The position numbers and the translations under genes are program-made. A stretch of 64,000 nt of DNA from Perkinsela sp. pyNocScin1. Taxonomy: Eukaryota; Euglenozoa; Kinetoplastea; Prokinetoplastida; Perkinselidae. Below, piece after piece: positions 9,825 through 20,026 of this stretch. The notes under the pieces are model-generated. The model saw nothing but the letters and a program-made list of their open reading frames with translations. It did not search any database and was not told the DNA's origin. Numbering within the stretch: the first letter of the stretch is position 1; each line of letters opens with the position of its first letter. The DNA is taken from contig CAXHTR010000005.1 of assembly GCA_964019655.1 (NCBI GenBank), positions 1,178,001-1,242,000 of the forward strand, written 5' to 3'.

Positions 9825-11615
9825 ATGCAACCACCATCACTTCTCCTCCTGCCTGATCGCTCTATCGGCGACCTCCACCGCACAGCTTTGTCTGACCAGG
9901 ACCTCATGGAAGCACTCATCGAAGACACAGCCGATGAGTTCAAGCAAACCTTTCAGCACCCAAGTGGCAAGTACATGCCAGTCTGCCGCTGGAATGGCGT
10001 TCTGTGCACTCGTCGGCAAGTCACACGATTTCACTTTGCGAGCTTTCATATGCGGGAGTCCCCTGCAACGATTGATTTTGCGTTCCTTCCACCGAACCTC
10101 ACGCACTTCGACCTTCCAAAGAAGGGCGGGCTCTATGGACCCGTAGAAACACGGGGCTTGCCAAAAAGACTCGAGCTCTTCGTCATACCCGAGAACCATT
10201 TCTTCGGGAGCTTCGATTTTCGGCATTTACCTGAAAATACGCAGGCCGTCGACATATCGCGCAACAATTTTAGTGGCAGTTGCAATTTGACGCATCTGCC
10301 GTCACGACTGACAGTGCTTATGGCACACGAGAATGATTTTACTGGAAGTGTTTCGCTCGACAATCTCCCTGAATGCATGCGACTGCTTGAGCTCGGCGTG
10401 AACAAGCTGCGTGGGTCCATCAACCTCAAAAAGCTGCCGCGGGATCTCGAGACCTTGAGTCTTCGGGAAAATGCATTTTTCGGCGAAATCTGCTTGGACT
10501 ATCTTCCGATGAGTGTCAAGCAGATTCATCTGGCAGGCAACAGGCTCTGCGGGTCCATTCGAGCGCCAAACCTCCCAGAAAGCCTCACAATTTTTGATCT
10601 GCTGAAAAACGAGTTTACGGGCATTGCTGTCGTCAAAAAGGACTTTGCGGATATTGTCTCGTTTGACCCGACGCACATGCTCGCCGTCGTCGACGAGAAC
10701 GGCCGAGCGTACAAGCACTTTCGTCGGCCATCAGCCGAGGGCAAATTGCACCAAGACTACTTCCCGCTTATGTCCTTAGTGAGCGCGCTGACAGATGCGT
10801 CAAAGCAAATGTTCCACACGCGCAGCGGCAAGCCACTGCCGATCGACAAGTGGCCGGGTCTAGAGTTTGACAGAAACTCGCGGGTGGTCGGTATCTATTT
10901 TACTGGAGATTATGGCTTCGAGAATCTTGAGGGCTCGCTATGCTTTGACCATATTCCAGTTTTCGTCAAGGACATCAAATTCTGTGCATCGGAAGAAATC
11001 ACCGGAACTATTGACACTGCCAAGCTTCCAAGGGGACTCGAGGTGCTCATTGTCTGTTTACACTCGCTAGATGGCGATTTTAAGTTTGAGCGGCTTCCGA
11101 TGATACTCCATTATCTGGATATATCAGAGAACTATTTCTCAGGCACCGTGGCGCTTGATGCGCTTCCGATCAATATGAAGACCCTTCGTGCATTCTATAA
11201 CAAGTTTCACGGCAGTTTGGACCTCACAAACTTGCCACGGACGCTCGATACGTTGTTACTGAGCGACTGTCGCTTCACTGGTGGAGTCATGCTTAATCTT
11301 CTCCCTCCCAGCCTCACGACTCTCTCTTTGGGCGACAATATGCTCCAAGGGTCTATTCGCCTGACACGCATTTCGCCACGTATGCATGACATTGACCTCG
11401 ATGGGAACAATTTTTCGGGCACAGCTGTGCTATCGCGGGAAGCAATCAACGTTCTGGAATTGAATTTCCTCAAATCATTTGACGCAGTGGTAGATGCTGA
11501 CGGTATTCCTTTTCCTAAACTTTTGCATACCCGAAATTGCCGATATGGAGCTCCTCCGCAATGGAGCTCCTCACCAAATCAGTGCGCTCTCGGAAGCAGA
11601 TCGGACCTTTCTTGA
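9825..11615 (+). CDS. Double-unit LRR protein, class 1 fusion
   Basis: 596 residues encoding two complete family units in one ORF. Unit 1: leader MQPPSLLLLPDRS, LSDQDLMEA helix, CRWNGVLC at residues 54-61, eight repeats (LPPNLTHF to LPESLTIF) and the terminal segment VVDENGRAY. A linker of about 20 residues leads to unit 2, which has no leader but keeps a helix (MSLVSALTDASKQMF), a Cys-less cap (IDKWPGLEF), seven repeats (IPVFVKDI to ISPRMHDI) and its own AVVDADGIPF segment. This is what fusion of two tandem genes would leave after loss of the intervening stop, spacer and second leader. The start at 9825 is fixed by the invariant 53-residue distance to the first cap cysteine; an upstream ATG at 9750 is unlikely. 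Confidence 0.85.
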   Translation: MQPPSLLLLPDRSIGDLHRTALSDQDLMEALIEDTADEFKQTFQHPSGKYMPVCRWNGVLCTRRQVTRFHFASFHMRESPATIDFAFLPPNLTHFDLPKKGGLYGPVETRGLPKRLELFVIPENHFFGSFDFRHLPENTQAVDISRNNFSGSCNLTHLPSRLTVLMAHENDFTGSVSLDNLPECMRLLELGVNKLRGSINLKKLPRDLETLSLRENAFFGEICLDYLPMSVKQIHLAGNRLCGSIRAPNLPESLTIFDLLKNEFTGIAVVKKDFADIVSFDPTHMLAVVDENGRAYKHFRRPSAEGKLHQDYFPLMSLVSALTDASKQMFHTRSGKPLPIDKWPGLEFDRNSRVVGIYFTGDYGFENLEGSLCFDHIPVFVKDIKFCASEEITGTIDTAKLPRGLEVLIVCLHSLDGDFKFERLPMILHYLDISENYFSGTVALDALPINMKTLRAFYNKFHGSLDLTNLPRTLDTLLLSDCRFTGGVMLNLLPPSLTTLSLGDNMLQGSIRLTRISPRMHDIDLDGNNFSGTAVLSREAINVLELNFLKSFDAVVDADGIPFPKLLHTRNCRYGAPPQWSSSPNQCALGSRSDLS

Positions 11616-11750
11616 AATAAATCAGGGAAAAGACTAATTTTTTTTAAAAATCACCGATATGGACTCCTTTGATATTTGAGAGGTGACTGTTGGGTGACTC
11701 ATTTTTCGTATTCCTGAAATCAGCAGATATAGAACAATTTTAATTTACGC

Positions 11751-12752
11751 ATGCAAGCATCATCGCTCCTACTCCCGCAGGACCGCTCTATTGGCCAAGT
11801 GAATATCAGTGGCCTCTCCGATCAGATCATCATGGAAGTACTCATTGACGGTTTCGATGATTCATGCAAGCAGCAGTTCAAGCACCACGATGGCACGTAT
11901 AAGGACGTCTGTAAGTGGAGAGGAATTAAATGCAATGGCCGCAGACAAGTCACCGCTATCACATGGCTCGAAAAAGATAGCGAGATCGTTATTGACGGTG
12001 CTGTGCCTTTTACGCACCTTCCAGCCAACCTCAAAACATTCATCATTGAAATGCCTGGGTCCGCCAATCGTGATCTTGATTTCGAAGATATTGAAGCATC
12101 TGCACTTCCTCACAGCCTTGAATATTTTGCTCTCGAAAACGTTGGAATGGGGTCATTCGATTTGCGCCGTCTACCACCGAATTTAAAAAGTTTAAAAGCA
12201 ATCTCGAGTGGTGTGTTCGGCAGCTGCTGTCTGACAGCCCTTCCGAAAGGACTTAAAGAACTCAATTTGAAACATAATGACCTGACGGGCAGCATATGCC
12301 TCGATCGGCTTCCGCATCTGATGTGGAAGGTGAATTTGTCTTTTAATGCGCTCTCAGGTTCAATAAATCTCAAACGGCTGCCAAGCACTCTTTCATCACT
12401 GTGGCTCGATCATAACGAATTTTGTGGGAATATCGATGCGAATTATCTCCCTCAGAAATTGGAACTTCTATTTCTAAGTGATAACAAGATCAGCGGCACT
12501 TTTAGTTTCACTTGCCCACCGATGAAACTGCAACTGATACGAATCAATGGCAATGCTTTCACAGGGCTCACTACTGTCTCACGCAACGCATTTCCATTCG
12601 TTGACGCCGACTATGCGGCGATGGGCGGCGTTGTTGATGAAACTGGTGTTCCATACGCAGAAAACGTAATCCAGCGGACAAGGAAAGAGCGGAATGATGC
12701 TCTGCTGATGGGGTTCGTGAATTACCAGAATTCTCGGAATAAATCAGCATGA
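11751..12752 (+). CDS. Class 1 LRR protein, 8 repeats
   Basis: 333 residues, a good type example of class 1. Leader MQASSLLLPQDRS; helix LSDQIIMEVLIDGF; cap CKWRGIKC with Cys54, Trp56 and Cys61; then VTAITW, which packs as in plant LRRNT_2. Eight repeats start LPANLKTF, LPHSLEYF, LPPNLKSL, LPKGLKEL, LPHLMWKV, LPSTLSSL, LPQKLELL and PPMKLQLI. The terminal segment contains VVDETGVPY, followed by a basic 30-residue tail. No membrane segment. It lies 135 bp after the double-unit gene and resembles its first unit, so it may descend from the same duplication. Confidence 0.9.
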   Translation: MQASSLLLPQDRSIGQVNISGLSDQIIMEVLIDGFDDSCKQQFKHHDGTYKDVCKWRGIKCNGRRQVTAITWLEKDSEIVIDGAVPFTHLPANLKTFIIEMPGSANRDLDFEDIEASALPHSLEYFALENVGMGSFDLRRLPPNLKSLKAISSGVFGSCCLTALPKGLKELNLKHNDLTGSICLDRLPHLMWKVNLSFNALSGSINLKRLPSTLSSLWLDHNEFCGNIDANYLPQKLELLFLSDNKISGTFSFTCPPMKLQLIRINGNAFTGLTTVSRNAFPFVDADYAAMGGVVDETGVPYAENVIQRTRKERNDALLMGFVNYQNSRNKSA

Positions 12753-12915
12753 AAATTTAATGATTAGTAATGTTTTGCCAAACTGATGACACATAACATC
12801 GACGTGAGTTTTTTTTTTTTGCGTTGAAGCTGATTACAGCTGGTTACTTTGCAGGAAACTGTAAATTGTACTGTGAATTAGGCAAGAAAGGATACACAGC
12901 TAGAATATCTTTTTT

Positions 12916-13452
12916 GTGTACTTCGAGCAAGGTTTCGCTGCTATTTTCGTATTTTCCCATAGTTATCTCTCCCTTCGATCTCTCCCGCGTGACCTGCGGT
13001 ATGTCTTCATGGGCAGGGTCAGTGTCTCTGGTGCCTTAGGGAAAGAACCCAGTAACTCGCGATCCCTCAGGCATCTCCCAAGGAACGCCGAAGAAGTCTT
13101 TTTGCAGTTTCAGCAGCCTATTTTCCAGAGAGTCGAGCTTGATAACCTCCCAACAGGCCTTCGACTTTTCTTCATATGTCACCCATCCATCAAAAGCGCT
13201 ATTGTTGACAATAGCAGCCTTCAAGCGTCCCTCGAGAGGGCAAATATATTCTCAAGTGGCTTTGGCCGGTGGACGACGCTTGTTTCTGTTGATGGCGATC
13301 GCTTCGCTAGCCGCATCACGTCAGCACATGAGGAATCAGTGGGTGGCCTACATCGCAGTGATTTTCAGTACTTTGCAATGTGTGAAGACATATGCCGGGA
13401 CATCCGGCCGCAGCGACGGAACACTAGGCTAGCGGAAAAGTCACTCATGTAG
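12916..13452 (+). pseudogene. 5'-truncated class 5 LRR gene
   Basis: 178-codon ORF that begins inside the repeats: LRSLPRDLRYVF, LPRNAEEVF, LPTGLRLFF and LQASLERAN, then a class 5 tail (DICRDIRPQRRNT) that aligns with EEIRPEVN of the 1724 gene. Leader, helix and CxWxxxxC cap are missing, and no in-frame sequence upstream supplies them. The 163 bp before it have a run of ten T and weak pyrimidine tracts. Most likely a dead 5'-truncated copy; expression from the internal ATG cannot be excluded. Confidence 0.65.
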
Positions 13453-13562
13453 GATGGGATTCTGGAATGAAAGAGGTGGCCTCTAAATAAAGTTGTGTGA
13501 AGATATTCTTCAAATCAACTACTTTTTACTACTTTTCAAAAGAGTTTATACTCAAAAATAGT

Positions 13563-14337
13563 ATGCTGACCAGTATTCTCACTCTCATCGCTGCAAAAGA
13601 CGAAAGCTCTGACACAAAAAGTTCTCGAGTTTCAGTCCATGCTCCGCTGCTACGAGCCCTCGACATACCCCGGCCTCAACGATTTCTCGCCGCTCCTTGA
13701 AAATACACTGAGAAGTGCAGATGCCTGTGCCTTGACGGGTGTCACCTGCACCGATGGGCATGTCTACTCTATCAACCTCTCACTGCAGAACAAGCGCTAC
13801 ATCGCCAACATCCACTGGTTGCCGCCAACGATGGAACTCGCGCATTTTGCATACATAACCTTACTGCATGGTTGGAGCCCAGAGACCCTCCCGAGGAACC
13901 TCAAGTACCTTTATATCGCCTACACGCGCTATTGGGTCCTTCCTGCGAGAACACTAGCCCATGTGTCTCAGTACGCCGCGTGGGGCCCAAACAAGCGGGT
14001 GACGAGCTTTGAAAAACTACCAGGAACACTTGAGGAGCTCTATGTGATCGAGACATTCAGCCTCGGCTTTGGTACGATTATACTCACAGAGCTTCCGCAA
14101 ACGCTTCGCATCTGTGTGCTTCGGGAAAGCTTCAGAGAGGTGCTCGTGGACTTTGCTGCGCTCCCGAAATCTACTGAGTACATCATTCTGAGTAGCCTTG
14201 AGACGAAGAGAAACGTTGTTCGGGTGGTCGGTGAATCGAAAAGCGATTGGCGAGTGAATGCGATAGAGCACAGAGCCTTTATGGATAATATGCTTTCGTA
14301 CTCGTCGTACAAGCGCAAGCTGGATGGAGGTTTGTGA
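13563..14337 (+). pseudogene. Class 5 LRR gene with leader frameshift
   Basis: An ATG at 13563 opens a typical leader (MLTSILTLIAAKDESSD) that runs out of frame at 13700. The body (LEFQSMLRCYEP..., cap CALTGVTC, five repeats WLPPTMEL, LPRNLKYL, LPGTLEEL, LPQTLRIC, LPKSTEYI) continues in another frame, open from about 13580 and with its first ATG at 13639. A one-base slip at the five-A run 13616-13620 would join leader and body. Either the gene is dead, or it is expressed leaderless from 13639 (232 residues), or the base is a sequencing error. The body itself is intact to the class tail. Confidence 0.7.
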
Positions 14338-14763
14338 ATGAGAAAGTTGGACAGGTCCTCAATTTTCAGCTTAGTGTGTTTGATTTCAGATATCTCCAGG
14401 TATTATGAGAAATTGAAAGAAAAATGAATTATTCATTCCCGCAAACTTTCTAAATAACAGGGCAACTTTCATTCGCATTTGACGCTTACAAACCTCTTAG
14501 ATTTAAGCAATGTTCGGATTCATGGTGAATCTTCTCCACCCATATTGAAGCCCAAAAAAAATATCTTATAAGTCAGTCCAACAGTGAGGCCATTTGAGAT
14601 ACGATGCTCTGTCAGTAAAAACTTTCCAAAGTCTGGGCAATAATATTTTGTTGTATCTTCGCGACGCGTGGTCCTTAAATCTCATGTTATACTCAATTTT
14701 TGTCTTATCGTCTATCGCAGGATTCTTTTCTACTTGCGTACGCTTATTTCTAACGTATTCCAG
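14338..14763. other. Intergenic spacer
   Basis: 426 bp, AT-rich, with no gene or remnant recognised. Confidence 0.5.
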
Positions 14764-15471
14764 ATGATCAACATCATTCTTTCCACCATTGCTCTACAAG
14801 CAGCTGAACAGATAGCTTCTCCTTCATAAAAGTATCAGCTCACCTGCATGCACAAATTCCTCCGGACTGATCTGCAGAGCAGTGTGCATAAATTTGAATC
14901 TTTCATTCAAGGTGAGATCAATGTGCCATGCAAGTGGCCCGGCGTGACATGCCGTTCGGGTATTATAGAAGAGATTTCGCTCATGCCCACGCCCGCGTAT
15001 CCACGTGTTCAGTTCGACATCGACTGGATGCCGCCGACTGTGGCACGCGTAGAAATTTGCGATATTGACCTTGACTGTACGCTACACACGCGCCTGTTGC
15101 CGAGGTCTTTGCGCAAGTGTGAACTTCCTCGGTGTGGTTTGCATGGTACAATCGACCTGCAAGGTCTACCTTGTGCTGTCGAAGTTTTATCGCTGACGAG
15201 CAACCGTATTTCGGGAACACTGAGCATCGTCAAACTCCCACCGAATCTTCAAGTCGTCAATCTCGTGAACAATTTTATATCTCGGGTTTTCGTATTGAAT
15301 GCAGCGCTCCCGGAAAGTCTCTGTGAAGTCCATGTCTGGAGCAACTTTCATTGCAAAGTGAAGTTCAAGTGCCTGGACGGGAAGCGGGTAGACCCCCGTG
15401 TGCACGGAAACATCGGGTCTCGTCGCCGGTACACCCGAATTCGGGCGTATAGTAGTGATAGTGAGAGTTAG
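14764..15471 (+). pseudogene. Class 4 LRR gene with nonsense codon
   Basis: ATG 14764 opens a leader (MINIILSTIALQAAEQ) in the same frame as the body, but codon 22 is TAA (14827-14829). Counting the stop as a residue, the cap cysteine, tryptophan and second cysteine (CKWPGVTC) fall at 56, 58 and 63, exactly as in the intact class 4 genes at 53620, 60200 and 62173. The body has five repeats (MPPTVARV, LPRSLRKC, LPCAVEVL, LPPNLQVV, LPESLCEV), VDPRV in the tail and an acidic Ser end (SSDSES). So this is a collinear gene with one nonsense mutation; translation from the internal ATG 14848 (207 residues) would lack the leader. Confidence 0.8.
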
Positions 15472-15876
15472 ACATCAGAAAACATGGAGATAGCGTGAGG
15501 GCACACATAATAGAAATTTATGGCATTTAAGTTCAAGGAGGCATTTCTCATTGCCATTGATTATTGAACACCGAAGAAACAAATATTCGAGACGTTCAGT
15601 AAATCTCTCGAAAAGGCATGAACAATCAGGCATACATGAATGTTTCTCCTACTTGTCCTTCTAAAGCTTCTGAATAGCTTTGTGTTCTCGCGAAAAGTCG
15701 GTCATGAGGTGCAGCCTCGAAAAATGGGATGTTTTACAATCATGCACGGAGTCCACACGCTTGGATAAAGTCTCATTAGCAATGAATTTGTAAAAAAGGA
15801 AAATGTGAGCGTCTCAAAGTCTTTGTCGTAGCATCCGCCTTTAAACCCCCTTCAATTGTTTTTTTCTGAAAAAGGA
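15472..15876. other. Intergenic spacer
   Basis: 405 bp without a recognisable gene. A T-rich run (15848-15867) precedes the next start codon. Confidence 0.5.
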
Positions 15877-16773
15877 ATGTTTCACCTTCTTCTGCATACC
15901 GTGGACCCAGCTCTCGGCCGCCTCGACTACGACTCGCTCTCCGACCAGGCCCTCATGGAGATGCTGATAACATCTGTGCTTGCTGAATCCAAACAGTATT
16001 TCAAAGACGAAAACGGAAATTTTCTCGATGTTTGCGAGTGGCGATACACCGATGACGAGGATGATTTTCACGGAATAACCTGCAAAGATGGTCGAGTGGC
16101 GCAAGTGGACTTAAGCTACTTGAAGTTCGAAAAAAAGCAGTTCCCGTTTCACTTTATTCCGCCGCTCGTTCATTTTTGTGATATCGCAAACTCGAGATTG
16201 CACGGGACATTAGACACAACCCTTCTTCCCTTGCATCTGACGTTTTTGATCTTATGCCAGAATCTTCTGCATGGCACAATCAACTGGAGTGGCTTTCCAC
16301 GCGAGCTTGAGGAGATCGACCTGGGTCACAACGAATTCTGTGGAAGCTGCTTGCTTCAAGATCTTCCAGATGGTATGAAGTTTCTTGATGCCAGAAACAA
16401 CAAGCTGAGCGGTGAGCTATCGCTTGACAGTATACCAGAAGGGATGGAGAAGCTATGGCTCGGGGAGAATGAGCTGAGTGGATCCATTCGCCTGAAGCGC
16501 CTCCCGTCGCCGATGACGATTTTACACCTGTCTGACAACGCTTTTTTCGGTGATGTCCAGCTACCAACAATGCCAGAGGGTATGGAATTGCTTGGGCTTA
16601 TTCGGAACAAGCTGAGTGGAGCGTTTGTGATGCCCGGTACTGGTGGCAAAGTCCCTTTGGGACTCTATTGTGAGTGCATAACGAAGGTCTTTGATGAAAC
16701 AGGACGAAGGCACAAAATGGAGAAGGAGCTCAAGGAGCTTTCCCAGCGTTGCGCAGAACAATCGGATTGGTAG
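15877..16773 (+). CDS. Class 2 LRR protein, 7 repeats
   Basis: 298 residues from ATG 15877; the in-frame ATG at 15856 would add seven polar residues. Leader MFHLLLHTVDPALGRLDYDS, helix LSDQALMEML. The cap has CEW with a 12-residue acidic insertion before its partner (TDDEDDFHGITC), so the cysteine spacing is widened. Seven repeats start IPPLVHFC, LPLHLTFL, FPRELEEI, LPDGMKFL, IPEGMEKL, LPSPMTIL and MPEGMELL. The Phe-Pro-Phe-x-Phe-Ile-Pro-Pro-Leu entry into repeat 1 is the class 2 hallmark. The end is KVFDETGRRH plus a charged tail. Closest relatives are at 54421-61949, 38 kb away on the same strand. Confidence 0.88.
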   Translation: MFHLLLHTVDPALGRLDYDSLSDQALMEMLITSVLAESKQYFKDENGNFLDVCEWRYTDDEDDFHGITCKDGRVAQVDLSYLKFEKKQFPFHFIPPLVHFCDIANSRLHGTLDTTLLPLHLTFLILCQNLLHGTINWSGFPRELEEIDLGHNEFCGSCLLQDLPDGMKFLDARNNKLSGELSLDSIPEGMEKLWLGENELSGSIRLKRLPSPMTILHLSDNAFFGDVQLPTMPEGMELLGLIRNKLSGAFVMPGTGGKVPLGLYCECITKVFDETGRRHKMEKELKELSQRCAEQSDW

Positions 16774-16934
16774 GAAACTAGAATGGATTCCGCAGAGGAC
16801 GACTGACTCGTCATAAGTACAATAAATCAAACGAAAGCGTATTTTAAAACAATTGGATGGTGATAAGCTTGACATTTCCCCAATGCTCCGATTCTTGTAA
16901 GAATTTTCTATTCTCTTCGTAAAAACTTCGAAAA

Positions 16935-17807
16935 ATGCTCACAATCACTGCACTCGACCCATCCCTTGGCAGATTCAACCGAGCGTCGCTCTCTGACCAG
17001 CTGCTCATGGAGCTCCTCATCGAGCACCTCAAGAGACCCTGCACAAGAAAGTTTCGAGAACCAGCCGGCAGTTTCCTCGACGTGTGTTTGTGGGAAGGCG
17101 TTATCTGCGATTCTGATGCAAACGTCACGCAGATCATTTTCACTGATGACATAGACAACATTTTGGAAGAGCTTGAAGGGTCGCTCCAGCTACAGTTTCT
17201 GCCACCAAAGCTCACTGACTTTATGTTCAACGCGTCGCTTGAGGGGATAGAAGGCGAATTTGATGCAAGCGAACTGCCTGGGGAGCTCGTGGGGTTCGAC
17301 ATAGAAAACAATAGAATTCAAGGTGAACTCATTGTGCAACATTTGCCACAGTCACTCGAGCTTTTTATCATTGCAAACAATAAAATCACAGGAGAGTGCG
17401 ACTTTACGGCACTCCCACCGCGGACAAAAATTTGGAGCATCGCACAGAATTCGCTTCACGGCAGCGCAGACCTCACGAGACTGCCCGAGAGTCTTGAGCG
17501 CCTGCGCTTCCATTCCAACGGATTTTCTGGAGAAGTTTCTTTCGAAAAGCTCCCACCGAACCTCAAAACAGTGTATGCAAGCATGAACAAGTTCTGTGGC
17601 AATTTTTCACTCTCAAGCCCACCGGAAAAGCTTGAGCTTCTGACCATCGAGCGGAACAAATTTGCGGGAACAGCCGTTGTAAACCGCAGCGCATGGCACA
17701 AGGTTTTCCTTGGGAGCAATGAGCTCACTGCGGCAGTCGACGAAAATGGGGCTTCATACACGGAGGATGAAATTTTCATCAACTTCAGTATGAAAATCGA
17801 GAAATAA
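16935..17807 (+). CDS. Class 2 LRR protein, 7 repeats
   Basis: 290 residues. Leader MLTITALDPSLGRFNRAS; helix LSDQLLMELLIEHL; cap CLWEGVIC (Cys51, Trp53, Cys58). Repeats start LPPKLTDF, LPGELVGF, LPQSLELF, LPPRTKIW, LPESLERL, LPPNLKTV and PPEKLELL. The terminal segment reads AVDENGASY. It is 161 bp downstream of another class 2 gene but is clearly diverged from it. The start follows a TCTATTCTCTTCG pyrimidine stretch with no AG before the ATG. Confidence 0.88.
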   Translation: MLTITALDPSLGRFNRASLSDQLLMELLIEHLKRPCTRKFREPAGSFLDVCLWEGVICDSDANVTQIIFTDDIDNILEELEGSLQLQFLPPKLTDFMFNASLEGIEGEFDASELPGELVGFDIENNRIQGELIVQHLPQSLELFIIANNKITGECDFTALPPRTKIWSIAQNSLHGSADLTRLPESLERLRFHSNGFSGEVSFEKLPPNLKTVYASMNKFCGNFSLSSPPEKLELLTIERNKFAGTAVVNRSAWHKVFLGSNELTAAVDENGASYTEDEIFINFSMKIEK

Positions 17808-17919
17808 GTTGATGCTGACAATGCGAACGAAAAACAGCGAATAGAATGAAATAGATGTGATCAGATAATTATCCACATTCGTATCTAAAAGAATTCACCT
17901 ACCTTTCGGCACCTGTCAG

Positions 17920-17926
17920 TCATTTT
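17920..17926 (+). promoter_or_regulatory. TCATTTT initiator-like motif
   Basis: Lies 10 bases before the ATG at 17937, within CCTGTCAGTCATTTTCCCC. One of about twenty family genes with TCAT plus two or three pyrimidines in this position. Confidence 0.35.
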
Positions 17927-17936
17927 CCCCAATTCA

Positions 17937-18395
17937 ATGCCATTAAGCGATATTCTTCTCTTCGCAGTTGACCCGGCACTCGGCCGATTTGACTCAGGCC
18001 TTCTGTCCAACGAAACCATGCTGTCACTTGTCTTCCAAGAACTTGATCCAGCGTATGTCGATTCCATACGGCAGGCTGGAGAGGAGAATCTCTCATTCAC
18101 TGAGCTCAGTCGTGTGCAAGAGCTTTTAACATACGACTCGAAAGAGGCTCTGATGCATATTGATATGACTTCGTATTCAGAGCGCTTTGATGGGCCACTC
18201 GAAGGCACATTGCGGCTTGAGTTCCTTCCAAAAAGCGTCAAGCACTGCTTGATTAGTGATAATTCGAATCTTCAAGGTTCACTCGAAACTACAATGATCC
18301 CACAGAGCATGCAGGTACTGAATGTATCGAGAAATTCATTTTCGGGTGAAAGAGCACCGACCATGGATCTCTCAGCGCTAATAAATTCAACCTAA
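17937..18395 (+). pseudogene. Truncated class 2 LRR gene
   Basis: 152 codons only. A good leader (MPLSDILLFAVDPALGRFD) and helix are followed by a degenerate cap with no cysteine pair, two recognisable repeats (LPKSVKHC, IPQSMQVL) and an early stop in the third. Family members have at least five repeats. No continuation in other frames was recognised downstream, so this looks like a 3'-truncated copy. It might still make a small secreted cap protein. Confidence 0.65.
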
Positions 18396-18426
18396 GCATT
18401 TCATCTATCATCTGTGCCTCAGAAGA

Positions 18427-18447
18427 CTATCAGACCAGGCCTGCTGA
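18427..18447 (+). pseudogene. Possible LSDQA helix remnant
   Basis: Codons CTA TCA GAC CAG GCC TGC TGA read L-S-D-Q-A-C-stop, matching the start of the conserved cap helix. It is isolated and very short, so it may be chance or the last trace of a deleted gene just after the truncated copy at 17937. Confidence 0.2.
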
Positions 18448-18628
18448 TGAAAAATAAAGCTTTCATAGGAAAATTTTGAGAAGAGTGACACAATCGCTTC
18501 AAAGATTGAATAAATGAAAAGAACCAAGGAAAGCGCAAGCAAGTAGGCGCTGGGATTTGATCCACGTTCAAGCAAAGTTAGCGCGATACGCTTTTTCCGT
18601 GATACAAAGGATCGTTTGTCTTCAATTT

Positions 18629-18660
18629 TACTTCTCTCTTTTTTACTTTTCTTATATCCA
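18629..18660 (+). promoter_or_regulatory. Long pyrimidine tract abutting a start codon
   Basis: About 28 of 32 bases are C or T, with no AG between the tract and the ATG at 18663. The first AG downstream lies inside the leader codons (CTTCTTCCAG). In a trans-splicing organism this tract would direct splicing into the coding region. Confidence 0.45.
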
Positions 18661-18662
18661 AC

Positions 18663-19631
18663 ATGAATGTGCCATCGCTCCTGCTTCTTCCAGACCGATC
18701 CACCGGCCAGCTGCAACTCGAGGGCCTATCAGATCAAATGATCATGGAGTGCTTTGCCCAAACACTTGGCTTCAGTATGCAGAAATGGTTCAGAAATGCC
18801 GATAGAACATACAAAGACGTGTGCAAATGGAAAGGCGTAAAGTGCAAGGGCAGAGGCCGTGTTGACAAAATCATATGGACCGATGCGTTTCCCGGATTTT
18901 ACAGCTATGGTGGCTTTCCGTTCTACCCACTGCCTCCAACGCTCAAAGTTTTCCACATGAGCGACTATTCTGGTAAGAAACAGTTCAGAATCAAGACGTG
19001 GATTGACACGAGCGAGCTGCCGAGATCGCTGGAAGAGCTCACCGTTCGGAGACAATATTGCAGTGGCACTTTCGATCTTCGCCACCTACCGCCAGATTTG
19101 AGAATTCTGGACATCGGTCATAATAAGGAAATCGAAGGTGCAGCCTACTTTCACGCACTTCCAAAAAGACTTAAGTATCTGTCCATTCGAGACAACGATT
19201 TTACCGGAAAAGCATTTCTGAATAATCTTCCACGCAGCCTTAACCTTTTCGACGCTGCATGGAATCGCTTGCACGGAAGTGTCAACTTGGCATGTCTCCC
19301 AAAAGGACTTGAGGAGATCGACCTCAGCTATAATCTTTTCAGCGGGTCTGTGTACCTCGAAAATCTGCCTCGCGAAATGACACATTTACGGCTGAATCGC
19401 AACACGTTTTGTGGCGAAGTTAGACTTCAAAGACCATCGCCGTACATCGAAGTAGTGGATCTGCAAAAAAATCATTTTGAAGGGGAAGCTATCATAGCGG
19501 GCGCTGCGCAAAATTTCGTGAACCTCGATCAAAATGCTATCCAGTGGGTGAGAGACGAGAATGGAAAAAGAAAAGCGTATGTGGAGAAATATCCCGACGA
19601 CTATTCAGATGATGATGATGATGATTATTGA
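18663..19631 (+). CDS. Class 1 LRR protein with acidic tail
   Basis: 322 residues. Leader MNVPSLLLLPDRS; helix LSDQMIMECF; cap CKWKGVKC at residues 54-61. Eight repeats start LPPTLKVF, LPRSLEEL, LPPDLRIL, LPKRLKYL, LPRSLNLF, LPKGLEEI, LPREMTHL and PSPYIEVV. The terminal VRDENGKRKAY segment is followed by an acidic tail of about a dozen residues ending in six consecutive aspartates and Tyr. Acidic tails also end the genes at 54421 and 25785. It is a complete gene and probably secreted; ligand unknown. Confidence 0.9.
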   Translation: MNVPSLLLLPDRSTGQLQLEGLSDQMIMECFAQTLGFSMQKWFRNADRTYKDVCKWKGVKCKGRGRVDKIIWTDAFPGFYSYGGFPFYPLPPTLKVFHMSDYSGKKQFRIKTWIDTSELPRSLEELTVRRQYCSGTFDLRHLPPDLRILDIGHNKEIEGAAYFHALPKRLKYLSIRDNDFTGKAFLNNLPRSLNLFDAAWNRLHGSVNLACLPKGLEEIDLSYNLFSGSVYLENLPREMTHLRLNRNTFCGEVRLQRPSPYIEVVDLQKNHFEGEAIIAGAAQNFVNLDQNAIQWVRDENGKRKAYVEKYPDDYSDDDDDDY

Positions 19632-20026
19632 TCGGGAGATGAAGGAAAGATAGAATCAGATTAAAGAAATTCAAACACATTTGTAATTGAGTATTTCTGT
19701 GAGGCCAAAGGTGCCTTGTTATGAACTAAAGCGTATTCTGTTACACAGTAGAGTTCCGAAATGTATTCGTGTTCAAAAGCATAAGTTCAAAGAGTGAGGT
19801 GGCTTCAAAGAACTTAGGAGAGTGAACGTACAGAATAGGAGTACGTGGAGTTGGCAGTACAGTTGTAATTGATATAGTGTTTGTGTTCACCTATCAAGTG
19901 CGAAAGGCAGCAAAATCAACATTTTATAATGAAAACATAAGAAAATCAATAAATCTCTGTAAACACAACTCATGAAACGCGCCATTACGCGTTCAGTGCT
20001 TCATTCTTTGCACTTTTTTACATCAA
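19632..20026. other. Intergenic spacer
   Basis: 395 bp, no gene recognised. TCATTCT lies about 25 bases before the next ATG. Confidence 0.5.
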
